Virus record (IMG/VR): IMGVR_UViG_3300046167_000556
Coordinates: 1-62,877 of that record
DNA from: a virus
DNA: 62,877 bases
Strand: one strand, 5' to 3'
A program made the position numbers and the translations under genes. Below the pieces are notes generated by a model. The model was not told the DNA's origin and searched no databases. It saw nothing but the letters and a program-made list of their open reading frames with translations. Below are positions 52,412-58,699 of this stretch, one piece after another (position 1 is the stretch's first letter; the number at the start of each line of letters is the position of its first letter).

Positions 52412-52720
52412 TTATTTTTTAGTTGTTTTCTTCTTTCTCTTACGATCACCGTTTTTAAATGTATCTCTATTGCTAGATATAGAAACTCTTTTAGTATTAC
52501 CTACTTTACCATTAACATGATGTATGTCCGATGTACTATTTTGCCCTATCCTCTGGTTTTCTGCCTTTTTCTCTTTTCTCTTGTGTTGAGATGTTGATCT
52601 TCCACTGCCAGATTTAGAGCATGTACCTGTTTCTGGGTTCCACACCCAGCCTTTGGCATAACATAAGTCTCTTTCTGCTTTTCTAGCTCTTGCGCCGGGT
52701 GATAGTTTTTGTTTTCCCAT
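52412..52720 (-). CDS. Basic protein (102 aa), first gene of the late operon
   Basis: MGKQKLSPGARARKAERDLC, then YAKGWVWNPETGTCSKSGSG and long Lys/Arg/Ser-rich tail. Two Cys around a Trp pair suggest a small zinc or disulphide finger. Overall like the other basic proteins near 39-41 kb. Starts 44 nt downstream of the palindrome at 52764. Function unknown. Confidence 0.55.
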   Translation of the reverse strand: MGKQKLSPGARARKAERDLCYAKGWVWNPETGTCSKSGSGRSTSQHKRKEKKAENQRIGQNSTSDIHHVNGKVGNTKRVSISSNRDTFKNGDRKRKKKTTKK

Positions 52721-52763
52721 ACCTTATATACTCACACGCGATACCGTATATTTACATGCTCTC

Positions 52764-52815
52764 ATAATGCGACGTTAGCCTCTTACTATTATATATAACT
52801 ACCTATTGTCGCACT
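52764..52815. promoter_or_regulatory. 52-bp palindromic element, copy A
   Basis: Left arm ATAATGCGAC(GT)TAGCCT, A/T spacer with TACTATTATATATAACTA, right arm with AGGTA in the complementary orientation ending GTCGCACT. Matches copies B (54247) and C (60730). It lies 44 nt upstream of the late operon's first ATG. Confidence 0.65.
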
Positions 52816-53083
52816 GCGGATCTTTAGAATTTTTAATAAAAAATTTTTTGTTAGATACAGGGAACTATGGGGTTATATACTATATTCTACTGACATAAAA
52901 AAATAATAAACCCGTTTTGTTTTGACCCAGTCCCCGTGTGTTTTTACGCTTTCGGGATAGGCTTTTGCCTTTCGTATGGTTTTCCTGCAATATGTTGAGG
53001 TATTCGGGACTTGTACTGCTGCGGCGTGCGCTTGATCCTGTGCTGGTCTGATCTGGTCCTGGTCTCTGATGCTTGTGCTTGAC

Positions 53084-53100
53084 AACCTCCCTTGATGGAA
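53084..53100 (+). repeat. 17-nt direct repeat, copy 1
   Basis: AACCTCCCTTGATGGAA. An identical copy is at 53783-53799 and a variant (AACCTCCCCTCGAGGAG) at 53348. Each is 26 to 37 nt upstream of a copy of the early promoter and two follow gene stops, so it may be a terminator or processing site. Confidence 0.5.
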
Positions 53101-53125
53101 GCGGAGCGTAGCAAAGCGTATAGCA

Positions 53126-53165
53126 TTTACAAAGTAGATACGAAGTATATTTGATAATATAAGTG
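53126..53165 (+). promoter_or_regulatory. Early promoter element P1
   Basis: TTTACAAAGTAGATACGA, GATAAT 27 nt downstream of the first T. It drives the 47-residue protein at 53205. Confidence 0.75.
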
Positions 53166-53204
53166 AATAAAGAAATTAATAATAATAATTTAAAAATAAT
53201 AAAA

Positions 53205-53348
53205 ATGTCTTTAACAAAATCAATTAACATTACTTCAAAAGATTTCAACAACATTGAAAAAGTATTTCATACTTATCTTCAAAATAATCCAAAAGATCAA
53301 TCAACATTAAAAACAATACAATCTATAATTAATCAATCCATAGATTAA
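53205..53348 (+). CDS. Small early protein (47 aa), unknown
   Basis: MSLTKSINITSKDFNNIEKV, helical, Asn/Ser/Lys-rich. The upstream in-frame GTG at 53163 lies in the promoter's -10 zone, so ATG 53205 is preferred. First rightward gene. Confidence 0.6.
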   Translation: MSLTKSINITSKDFNNIEKVFHTYLQNNPKDQSTLKTIQSIINQSID

Positions 53349-53383
53349 ACCTCCCCTCGAGGAGCCATCGAAATCAAAGTATA

Positions 53384-53425
53384 ATTACAAAGTAGATACG
53401 AAGTACTACTGATAATATAAATGTA
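53384..53425 (+). promoter_or_regulatory. Early promoter element P2
   Basis: ATTACAAAGTAGATACGA with GATAATATA at 27-nt distance, before the 106-residue gene. Confidence 0.72.
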
Positions 53426-53463
53426 ACTAAGTAAATAATAATAATAACTAAATAAATTAAATT

Positions 53464-53784
53464 ATGACTAATCAAGAATTAATGACTCAAGCGATCGCAA
53501 ACATGACTAACGAAGAGAAAGCAAAGATCTTTCCACCAATCGAACGTAAGAACTTCGTAGTAAGAAAATCATGGCTCGGACGAAACCAAGTAATCAAATT
53601 CGTCAACAACAAAAATCAAGTTGTAACGTACAACCACGATACCATACTTGAAGCGATGTTACCTAAACTAAGTATAATGCCATGTTGGATCAAACGAGGA
53701 TACTGGTCTCAATCAACTAACTTACCAACCAATGTTAGGCATCTAGCCGAGATCATTGATCAAGAAGTCGAGGTAACTAAATAA
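53464..53784 (+). CDS. Early protein (106 aa), unknown
   Basis: MTNQELMTQAIANMTNEEKA; beta-rich middle (VIKFVNNKNQVVTYN), a Trp/Cys patch (MPCWIKRGYWSQ) and an acidic end. Single-copy, clearly coding. Promoter P2 upstream; the 17-nt repeat follows its stop. Not recognised. Confidence 0.65.
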   Translation: MTNQELMTQAIANMTNEEKAKIFPPIERKNFVVRKSWLGRNQVIKFVNNKNQVVTYNHDTILEAMLPKLSIMPCWIKRGYWSQSTNLPTNVRHLAEIIDQEVEVTK

Positions 53785-53799
53785 CCTCCCTTGATGGAA
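53783..53799 (+). repeat. 17-nt direct repeat, copy 2, with hairpin
   Basis: Starts at the last base of the stop codon of the 106-residue gene. Its GATGGA pairs with TCCATC 15 nt downstream, giving a stem-loop between gene end and promoter P3: a possible terminator. Confidence 0.5.
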
Positions 53800-53817
53800 A
53801 CCCCTAATCCATCTTCC

Positions 53818-53859
53818 TTTACAAACTGAATACGAATAGTAACTGATAATATATACGAA
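53818..53859 (+). promoter_or_regulatory. Early promoter element P3
   Basis: TTTACAAACTGAATACGA and GATAATATA at 27 nt, before the 49-residue gene at 53873. Confidence 0.75.
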
Positions 53860-53872
53860 TAACAAATAAATT

Positions 53873-54022
53873 ATGAATACACGATCAAAACAAACCGAAT
53901 ACTTAAAAAATATTATAACCGATCTGGAAAATAAAAACGATAGAATCGCATTACTATGGACTTTAGCAAATAGTAAGAAAATAAACAGAAGACAGTTCAA
54001 AGAATTAATTAACAAACTATAA
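53873..54022 (+). CDS. Small early protein (49 aa), unknown
   Basis: MNTRSKQTEYLKNIITDLEN, helical and basic-acidic mixed. ATG 13 nt after the end of P3. An ORF on the other strand over this place is a shadow. Confidence 0.55.
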   Translation: MNTRSKQTEYLKNIITDLENKNDRIALLWTLANSKKINRRQFKELINKL

Positions 54023-54026
54023 TAAC

Positions 54027-54077
54027 ATGAAAAAAGTAATCACGAAAGTAATAAACGAATTAAAACTAATGCGCTAA
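54027..54077 (+). CDS. Micro-ORF (16 aa)
   Basis: MKKVITKVINELKLMR: amphipathic basic peptide directly after the previous gene. Could be a leader or a chance ORF. Confidence 0.25.
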   Translation: MKKVITKVINELKLMR

Positions 54078-54106
54078 AGCAATTCATTCAATAAAACAAT
54101 AATACT

Positions 54107-54247
54107 ATGTACGAAAAAAAGATTATAACAAGACAAGACGGATCAACATACGAATCATACTTTTGGAAAACAGTTGCTGATCTGCAATGGACCGAAGCTC
54201 AAGAGCAGATGCAAAAAGCTATCGATCAGTTCGGAACCTCATCTTAA
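54107..54247 (+). CDS. Small early protein (46 aa), unknown
   Basis: MYEKKIITRQDGSTYESYFW, then KTVADLQWTEAQEQMQKAID. Last gene of this transcript; palindrome copy B starts at its stop codon. Confidence 0.55.
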   Translation: MYEKKIITRQDGSTYESYFWKTVADLQWTEAQEQMQKAIDQFGTSS

Positions 54248-54298
54248 TAATGCGACAGTAGCCTACTATTATAATATATAACAGGCTATTGTCACACT
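54247..54298. promoter_or_regulatory. 52-bp palindromic element, copy B
   Basis: ATAATGCGACAGTAGCCT, A/T spacer, AGGCTATTGTCACACT. The arms AGCCT/AGGCT and GCGAC/GTCAC pair, and the arrangement matches copies A and C. It lies right at the stop of the 46-residue gene, so here it may act as a terminator or as a protein site. Confidence 0.65.
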
Positions 54299-54467
54299 GT
54301 TTAATTTTCCCAGCCGTTACCTAAATAAAGTAACGAATATGGAGCCTGATCTTGAAATATGATCGGAAGAGTAGACTCCGTCCTACACCAAAGTGTATAG
54401 CATCACCTAACTTTCAGCGATCTATTAGATTTTCTAGTGAAAATTACCGTTTATTTGATGTATAGCA
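54299..54467 (+). other. Structured non-coding stretch (169 nt), possible small RNA
   Basis: No ORF on either strand looks coding. Inverted repeats include CGTTAC/GTAACG (54315-54336), GATC/GATC within GGAG...CTCC (54342-54379), and ACAC/GTGT around 54385. It lies between palindrome B and promoter P4. Function unknown; may be an RNA or part of the regulatory region. Confidence 0.3.
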
Positions 54468-54509
54468 TTTACAAAGTCGACACGAACACCTTTTGATAAT
54501 ATATATGAA
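54468..54509 (+). promoter_or_regulatory. Early promoter element P4
   Basis: TTTACAAAGTCGACACGA, GATAATATA at 27 nt, before the 54546 gene. It follows the words GTATAGCAT, as P1 does. Confidence 0.72.
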
Positions 54510-54545
54510 TTAAAATACTAACAATAACTACTAAAAACTAACTAA

Positions 54546-54681
54546 ATGATCGTTTTAAACCGAATAACCTAGGAGAGATATTACTACCGACTACTTAAAG
54601 TTGATGAAAGGTGAAATAACTAACGCTGAATTCGAAGAAATTGCAGGTATACCAAGGGATTTGGACCTAGAGAAGAGGTGA
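54546..54681 (+). CDS. Small early protein (about 44 aa), possibly frame-broken
   Basis: The ATG at 54546 closes quickly, but removing one A of ATAACC (54563-54568) gives RRDITTDYLKLMKGEITNAE. Without a correction a 25-residue ORF starts at 54604 (MKGEITNAEFEEIAGIPRDL). A further G added to GGG at 54656-54658 would instead lead to an end YNYNTIRSMK at 54716, which is also plausible. Uncertain. Confidence 0.35.
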
Positions 54682-54733
54682 GTTACAACTACAACACTAT
54701 TCGATCGATGAAATAAAAGTACACCTATTTGAA

Positions 54734-54774
54734 TTTACAAACTAAATACGATAGAGTATTGATAATAATAGTGT
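54734..54774 (+). promoter_or_regulatory. Early promoter element P5
   Basis: TTTACAAACTAAATACGA and GATAATAATA at 27 nt. Followed by a 60-nt A/T leader before the 54838 gene. Confidence 0.75.
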
Positions 54775-54837
54775 AACAAACAATAATTAATAACTAAGTT
54801 GACTATATACTATGTCCACTGTAAAATACCAATAAAT

Positions 54838-54978
54838 ATGGAGCAATACGAAGAATTACACCAAAAGTTGCAAGAAGGAACTATAACACCTAACGAACTT
54901 AAATTACTAAATCACTTAGCTTTCGGAACTCCCTTCATGAACTCTAACAACAAAGGAACTAAAGTAAAATACTATTAA
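54838..54978 (+). CDS. Small early protein (46 aa), unknown
   Basis: MEQYEELHQKLQEGTITPNE, helix then turn, ending Lys/Tyr-rich. First gene after P5; the next ATG follows 2 nt later. Confidence 0.6.
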   Translation: MEQYEELHQKLQEGTITPNELKLLNHLAFGTPFMNSNNKGTKVKYY

Positions 54979-54980
54979 AA

Positions 54981-55133
54981 ATGGAAAATAACCTACTAAA
55001 CTATATTGATTTTACATCAATAACCGAAGATTTCGATCTAAAACACGGAGATATATCACCTTATCAAACCGTAAAACTAGAAGAATTGTTAAAACAATTT
55101 ATTGACCAAAATAGTGAAGGATTTATAAAATAA
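54981..55133 (+). CDS. Small early protein (50 aa), conserved-type
   Basis: MENNLLNYIDFTSITEDFDL, then KHGDISPYQTVKLEELLKQF. I recall similar short acidic proteins in other Bacteroidota and marine phages, without known function. Confidence 0.6.
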   Translation: MENNLLNYIDFTSITEDFDLKHGDISPYQTVKLEELLKQFIDQNSEGFIK

Positions 55134-55139
55134 CTATAT

Positions 55140-55226
55140 ATGAAAGAATTTTACGAATTTTCAAGTGAATTAGAGTATGAAGAGTATGCACAATTAATGT
55201 GGTTAATCAATAATAATAAAGTATAA
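55140..55226 (+). CDS. Micro-ORF (28 aa), acidic
   Basis: MKEFYEFSSELEYEEYAQLM: acidic and aromatic. In the same transcript as its neighbours; small but with sensible spacing. Confidence 0.35.
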   Translation: MKEFYEFSSELEYEEYAQLMWLINNNKV

Positions 55227-55227
55227 T

Positions 55228-55389
55228 ATGGAACTATCAAACACGGAAACAAATGTACTATTGGTCGCGTTAGACCATATGGAAGAAGAAATACAAGACC
55301 TAATGCAAGAACGTGAACTACGCGGTGATATGTGGCAAGAACGGTTAAATGCGTGTGAATCTATAAGAACTAAAATTAAACAACTATGA
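55228..55389 (+). CDS. Small early protein (53 aa)
   Basis: MELSNTETNVLLVALDHMEE, helical, with charged EIQDLMQERELRGDMWQERL. Overlaps the next ATG by 4 nt (ATGA). An antisense ORF of 117 codons covers it but has atypical composition and is judged a shadow. Confidence 0.55.
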   Translation: MELSNTETNVLLVALDHMEEEIQDLMQERELRGDMWQERLNACESIRTKIKQL

Positions 55390-55613
55390 TGACAATGAAA
55401 GAAGCGTGCGAATACGTTAAAAACCAAAAAGTAGCGAATGCTATACGTCGTAACAATGTCGTTGCGATCAACGGATCTTGTAGTGGAGTAACGGAAAAAC
55501 AGTACAAAAGTATTAAGACCAAAGCAAAAGGTGCGGGGAGTCGCGGTAGAAAGCACTCACACACCGCTCTATGGAATCACTACAACGAACCAGTAAAACA
55601 ATTTACAAACTAA
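55386..55613 (+). CDS. Basic early protein (75 aa), unknown
   Basis: N-terminal MTMKEACEYVKNQKVANAIR resembles a helix-turn-helix start; the rest (KTKAKGAGSRGRKHSHTALW) is basic, a possible nucleic-acid binder. Its last codons (QFTN, stop) are the promoter element P6 read in frame. Confidence 0.5.
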   Translation: MMTMKEACEYVKNQKVANAIRRNNVVAINGSCSGVTEKQYKSIKTKAKGAGSRGRKHSHTALWNHYNEPVKQFTN

Positions 55614-55642
55614 ATACGATTACCGATCGATAATATATATGA
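55602..55642 (+). promoter_or_regulatory. Early promoter element P6, overlapping coding
   Basis: TTTACAAACTAAATACGA with GATAATATA 27 nt on; the first bases are the coding end of the preceding gene. It drives 55662 onward. Confidence 0.75.
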
Positions 55643-55661
55643 ACTTAAAATAATAAAAGAT

Positions 55662-55862
55662 ATGAAAGTATACTCAAATGACATCCCGACCATCAAGTAC
55701 CTAAAATCAAACGAAATTAAATTAGACGGTAGAAAATACAAAGGTTATAACGTCGGTGAATTACCATCTCGCTTCGCTTTTATCTACGACGACAACGAAG
55801 AACAAGACGGAATTACAGAGTGGTTCAACCACAAAGGATTAACTTATGTACCTAAAAACTAA
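55662..55862 (+). CDS. Early protein (66 aa), unknown
   Basis: MKVYSNDIPTIKYLKSNEIK; beta-rich, with FAFIYDDNEEQDGITEW. Its stop overlaps the next ATG (TAATG). No family recognised. Confidence 0.55.
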   Translation: MKVYSNDIPTIKYLKSNEIKLDGRKYKGYNVGELPSRFAFIYDDNEEQDGITEWFNHKGLTYVPKN

Positions 55863-56167
55863 TGAATACTATGAAAACAAATGATAAATTAAATGCGGTA
55901 GAACATATATGGTATGCCGAATCCGATCGGTGGATCTACATCGAACGATATGCAAGTGGTTACTTAGGTTTAAACTTCATGCAAGGTGACGAGTACGAAC
56001 ACTTTAAAATTAAGTGGTGCGAGATCGATAGAGGTATGAGTGAATTCTATGACACTATGAAAAACGATCTTTTGAAATTAAGAGTTGAAATGAGTGAGTT
56101 AGAGTTTATCGACAAAGTAATGTGGATCTACTTCGAAGCTAAAGTAAAATATGACGAAAATAAATAA
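55862..56167 (+). CDS. Early protein (101 aa), unknown
   Basis: Trp/Tyr-rich: EHIWYAESDRWIYIERYASG, then YLGLNFMQGDEYEHFKIKWC. Compact alpha/beta. Translationally coupled to the previous gene. No family recognised. Confidence 0.55.
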   Translation: MNTMKTNDKLNAVEHIWYAESDRWIYIERYASGYLGLNFMQGDEYEHFKIKWCEIDRGMSEFYDTMKNDLLKLRVEMSELEFIDKVMWIYFEAKVKYDENK

Positions 56168-56192
56168 TGAGATATATATACACTAAACGTAA

Positions 56193-56402
56193 ATGGAAAA
56201 CAACATGGAAAATAAATTAGAAGAAATAGCACAAGGAGTGGCCGATGTCACACTAGAATTAATGGAAGATAGTGTTGATTGGCAACTAGCGGATTTCCCT
56301 CAAGACGGCGACGAATACGGTGCTATACACTCTAAAGTAATGCACCTTGCAATCAAGCAAATGTATTTACAAACTAAACACGATAGCGGATCGATAATAT
56401 AA
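56193..56402 (+). CDS. Acidic early protein (69 aa)
   Basis: Begins MENNMENKLEEIAQGVADVT, acidic, with DWQLADFPQDGDEYGAIHSK. Its last 12 codons overlay promoter P7 (MYLQTKHDSGSII). The start could also be the second Met at 56205. Confidence 0.5.
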   Translation: MENNMENKLEEIAQGVADVTLELMEDSVDWQLADFPQDGDEYGAIHSKVMHLAIKQMYLQTKHDSGSII

Positions 56403-56406
56403 TTGA
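56366..56406 (+). promoter_or_regulatory. Early promoter element P7, inside a gene's 3' end
   Basis: TTTACAAACTAAACACGA and GATAATAT at 27 nt. Downstream lies about 245 nt without a convincing gene but with the tRNA-like segment, so it may make an RNA or the transcript of the 56652 gene. Confidence 0.72.
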
Positions 56407-56522
56407 ATAACGATAAGACTCAACAAGTTATAATCTACGAACCCAGCGGCACAGCGGTGGTAGTTAGTTATAAATGTGAGTAATAGGCGACAGATACGAT
56501 TAACGATCACGTAATAGCCGGC

Positions 56523-56631
56523 AACTAGGTATGGAGCGCTAGTGGTACAAGCACCTTTGAATACTCTTCAAAGCCAGAGACCCGAAGCAACACTACTGAC
56601 GAGTATGAGGGTTCGATTCCCTCGCTAGTTA
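56523..56631 (+). ncRNA. tRNA-like element, non-canonical
   Basis: The 3' part is a textbook T arm (GAGGG-TTCGATT-CCCTC at 56607-56623), followed by GCTAGTT that pairs over 6 bp with AACTAGG at 56523-56529 and is followed by TA. CTTTGA/TCAAAG forms a strong hairpin (56555-56573) with an ATACTCT loop in between. The length of 109 nt, with ~34 nt between hairpin and T arm, fits no normal tRNA. It may be a pseudo-tRNA, an unusual tRNA, or another structured RNA. Confidence 0.35.
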
Positions 56632-56651
56632 CTAATTTAAAATTAAATATT

Positions 56652-56960
56652 ATGAGTAAAATTAAAAAAGTAGATGAAGTTGTAGATTTTAGTGTGTTCA
56701 CTAAATTTACTAAAGACTTAGGATTGTTTCAAGTCAATGCAAGTGTATGGAGTATGGTGTCTCAAGATTGCACCAATAGTCACGACATATCCGACATTGA
56801 ATTAGATTTTTCAATAGACAATAAAAGATGCAAATACAACGGCTTTAAAGAGATCTATGAAAAACTATACGGTATAAACACTTTCAACCAATTTACAGCC
56901 GAATTAATGGCGGAATTTGAAAAAGCATATTTTAAACAAACAACCTATAAAACTAAATAA
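56652..56960 (+). CDS. Early protein (102 aa), unknown
   Basis: MSKIKKVDEVVDFSVFTKFT, alpha/beta with Cys in VSQDCTNSHD and DNKRCKY. No family recognised. First gene after the tRNA-like segment. Confidence 0.6.
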   Translation: MSKIKKVDEVVDFSVFTKFTKDLGLFQVNASVWSMVSQDCTNSHDISDIELDFSIDNKRCKYNGFKEIYEKLYGINTFNQFTAELMAEFEKAYFKQTTYKTK

Positions 56961-56961
56961 T

Positions 56962-57165
56962 ATGAGTAAGACTAAATTTAACGGATTCGAAAAGTATTTT
57001 ATCCAAACAGCGTTGAGACACGCTATTGAAGAAGCAGAAAAAGATGTGTTAGCTGCCGAAGCTGACGGTAAAAGATCTATATATGCACCGGGTTATTTTA
57101 CTATGGTGGGTAATGAGATCATTGACAAAGTAAATAGTATGACACTTAAAAAATACCAAGACTAA
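56962..57165 (+). CDS. Early protein (67 aa), unknown
   Basis: MSKTKFNGFEKYFIQTALRH. The ATG at 56962 is preferred over an in-frame ATG inside the previous gene because it follows that stop. Helical, acidic middle (EEAEKDVLAAEADGK). Stop overlaps the next ATG. Confidence 0.55.
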   Translation: MSKTKFNGFEKYFIQTALRHAIEEAEKDVLAAEADGKRSIYAPGYFTMVGNEIIDKVNSMTLKKYQD

Positions 57166-57335
57166 TGAGAAACGAACTTAAACAAGTGTTAATGGAACGC
57201 GACGGTATGACCGGTATTGAGGCAGATCTAGAGATCAAAGATATACGATCTAGAGTGTATAAAGGCGAAGACGCTGAAACAATATTATTCGAAGAGTACC
57301 GATTAGAACCTGATTACTTATGGGATTTAATATAA
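57165..57335 (+). CDS. Small early protein (56 aa)
   Basis: MRNELKQVLMERDGMTGIEA, then DLEIKDIRSRVYKGEDAETI. Similar short proteins occur in marine phages (recalled, unverified). Overlap TAATG with previous gene; promoter P8 starts right after its stop. Confidence 0.55.
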   Translation: MRNELKQVLMERDGMTGIEADLEIKDIRSRVYKGEDAETILFEEYRLEPDYLWDLI

Positions 57336-57376
57336 TTTACAAACTAAATACGAACAACTATTGATAATATAATTGT
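57336..57376 (+). promoter_or_regulatory. Early promoter element P8
   Basis: TTTACAAACTAAATACGA and GATAATATA at 27 nt, immediately after a stop codon, ahead of the 57397 operon. Confidence 0.75.
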
Positions 57377-57396
57377 AACAAACTAAATATAATAAT

Positions 57397-57639
57397 ATGA
57401 AAACATTACTAGAACGCCTTAAACCTGAAATTAAACTAAGATTAGAAGCAAACACCTCTCAGTACACTAGTACTGTTGATAATATCTTTAAAAACCTTTC
57501 ATCAAAAGTTTTTTATCAAGATCTAACTATGAGTGAAATAAGTACGCTATACACATTCTCTGACATAACGTTATTGAAAACGTCTATATGGGATCTAAAA
57601 CACGGCGATAACCTATTTATAACAGAGTATGATGACTAA
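57397..57639 (+). CDS. Early protein (80 aa), unknown
   Basis: MKTLLERLKPEIKLRLEANT; helical N-terminal half, then mixed. Overlaps the next ATG by 11 nt. No family recognised. Confidence 0.55.
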   Translation: MKTLLERLKPEIKLRLEANTSQYTSTVDNIFKNLSSKVFYQDLTMSEISTLYTFSDITLLKTSIWDLKHGDNLFITEYDD

Positions 57640-57847
57640 ACAAGATATACATAACCGAGCAAGTGATAAAGCTTTCGCTAAAATGTCTATGCTTACATTC
57701 GAAATAACTGACAACAAAACATCGTTAATGACCGGCAACTACGGCGGCGATATAACTGAAGAAGAAATGAGAATGATCTTAGATAGTAATAAAGTAGAGT
57801 TAAAAGTGTGGAATTACATTGCTGAATTAATAGAAAAAAATGAATAA
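57629..57847 (+). CDS. Early protein (72 aa), unknown
   Basis: MMTKQDIHNRASDKAFAKMS, helical; C-terminal Asn/Glu-rich. Overlaps both neighbours by about 10 nt (operon). Confidence 0.55.
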   Translation: MMTKQDIHNRASDKAFAKMSMLTFEITDNKTSLMTGNYGGDITEEEMRMILDSNKVELKVWNYIAELIEKNE

Positions 57848-58301
57848 AACTAAATATATAACAGACGAATTGATCAACGAACGTTTAGAAGCTAAAGGTT
57901 TCGGTGATAAACAAACAGAAGACGACGAGGTTGCTAGAACAAACGTATTAAACCATTATGGCGTTGAGCTAACTAGCGACTGGACTAGTAGAGCATCATA
58001 TTATATATATGAAGAAACTACTAAAGACGGTTACTCTGTGTATGTAGCTACCGACGACACTGACAACATAAGTGTATGTGAAGATATATACTACTATGAT
58101 AGTGATCTCGCTGATGTACTTGAAGAACAAATCAAGTATTCCAACGGTGATGAAGATTACCCTGAGATAATATATGTAGACGATCTTTACCAAGACTTTA
58201 TTGACGGAGCTATTGAGAATTTATTTATATATTTATCAGAAAAGTTTGAAGAAGAAATTATTGACGAATTAATAGATGAAGGTTATGAGCAACAAGACTA
58301 A
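57840..58301 (+). CDS. Acidic early protein (153 aa), unknown
   Basis: Very acidic from residue 70: VCEDIYYYDSDLADVLEEQI, GDEDYPEIIYVDDLYQDFID and EEEIIDELIDEGYEQQD at the end. It could mimic nucleic acid or chelate partners. No family recognised. Confidence 0.5.
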   Translation: MNKTKYITDELINERLEAKGFGDKQTEDDEVARTNVLNHYGVELTSDWTSRASYYIYEETTKDGYSVYVATDDTDNISVCEDIYYYDSDLADVLEEQIKYSNGDEDYPEIIYVDDLYQDFIDGAIENLFIYLSEKFEEEIIDELIDEGYEQQD

Positions 58302-58554
58302 AGAACAAACAGTACCTAAATGGTTTAAAGGTATGATCTACGATCAAGGTGAAGAAGTTACAAACCCTTTTAGCGGTCAATGCTATACACTTACCGGTAT
58401 CGAGTTGTCTATGTACGACTTTATTCTCGGATGCCAATACATAATGGAGGTCGCACCTAAAACAGTGACACCCAAGCAAGTAAACGACTTTAACAAAGCG
58501 TTAAGCTGGTTTCGTAAAAATAATACCGAAGCATATATGGTGCTACTCGATTAA
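58285..58554 (+). CDS. Early protein (89 aa), conserved-type
   Basis: Begins MSNKTKEQTVPKWFKGMIYD (in-frame ATG 9 nt upstream also possible), then LTGIELSMYDFILGCQYIME and NKALSWFRKNNTEAYMVLLD. I recall similar short proteins in many marine phages; no function known. Promoter P9 starts right at its stop. Confidence 0.6.
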   Translation: MSNKTKEQTVPKWFKGMIYDQGEEVTNPFSGQCYTLTGIELSMYDFILGCQYIMEVAPKTVTPKQVNDFNKALSWFRKNNTEAYMVLLD

Positions 58555-58595
58555 TTTACAAACTAGACACGATCAATAACTGATAATATATTTGT
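58555..58595 (+). promoter_or_regulatory. Early promoter element P9
   Basis: TTTACAAACTAGACACGA with GATAATATA at 27 nt, ending TATATTTG, a match to the Bacteroidota -7 box. The next ATG is only 6 nt after GATAATATA, so its mRNA may be leaderless. Confidence 0.75.
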
Positions 58596-58697
58596 ATGAA
58601 CCCAATAAATTTAATGCTACTGGCTGTATTTGCTCTAACTTTTATAGGTCCTATATACCTAGACTGGCAAATGCGAAAAAAAGATAACGAAGAATAA
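58596..58697 (+). CDS. Single-span membrane microprotein (33 aa)
   Basis: MNPINLMLLAVFALTFIGPI is a hydrophobic span followed by YLDWQMRKKDNEE. The ATG lies 6 nt after the -10 box. Clear transmembrane composition argues for a real gene. Confidence 0.55.
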   Translation: MNPINLMLLAVFALTFIGPIYLDWQMRKKDNEE

Positions 58698-58699
58698 TT

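Larger units (their letters stand above)
52721..53125. other. Divergent intergenic control region, candidate replication origin
   Basis: 405 nt between the leftward late operon and the first rightward promoter. Contains palindrome A (52764-52815), an A/T-rich stretch with symmetric AATTTTTAATAAAAAATTTT (about 52830), and a G/C-richer stretch with TGGTC repeated three times (53043-53064), then AACCTCCCTTGATGGAA. No convincing gene on either strand. It is where transcription diverges, so an origin or master control region is plausible; no direct evidence. Confidence 0.35.

Noticed and set aside
52873-53254. Leftward ORFs of 60-124 codons in the divergent region
   Set aside because: They overlap each other in different frames, with unnatural composition, and cross promoter P1 and the rightward gene.
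54361-54371. GATCGGAAGAG, which matches 11 nt of a common sequencing adapter
   Set aside because: The flanks do not continue as adapter, and the surrounding sequence fits the local composition; likely chance.
55203-55556. 117-codon antisense ORF under the early genes
   Set aside because: It covers three coupled rightward genes, and its Cys/Ser/Phe-rich composition is that of a reversed coding strand.
56403-56483. TTG-start ORF of 26 codons after promoter P7
   Set aside because: Its TTG is only 2 nt after the -10 box, likely before the transcription start, and has no further support.
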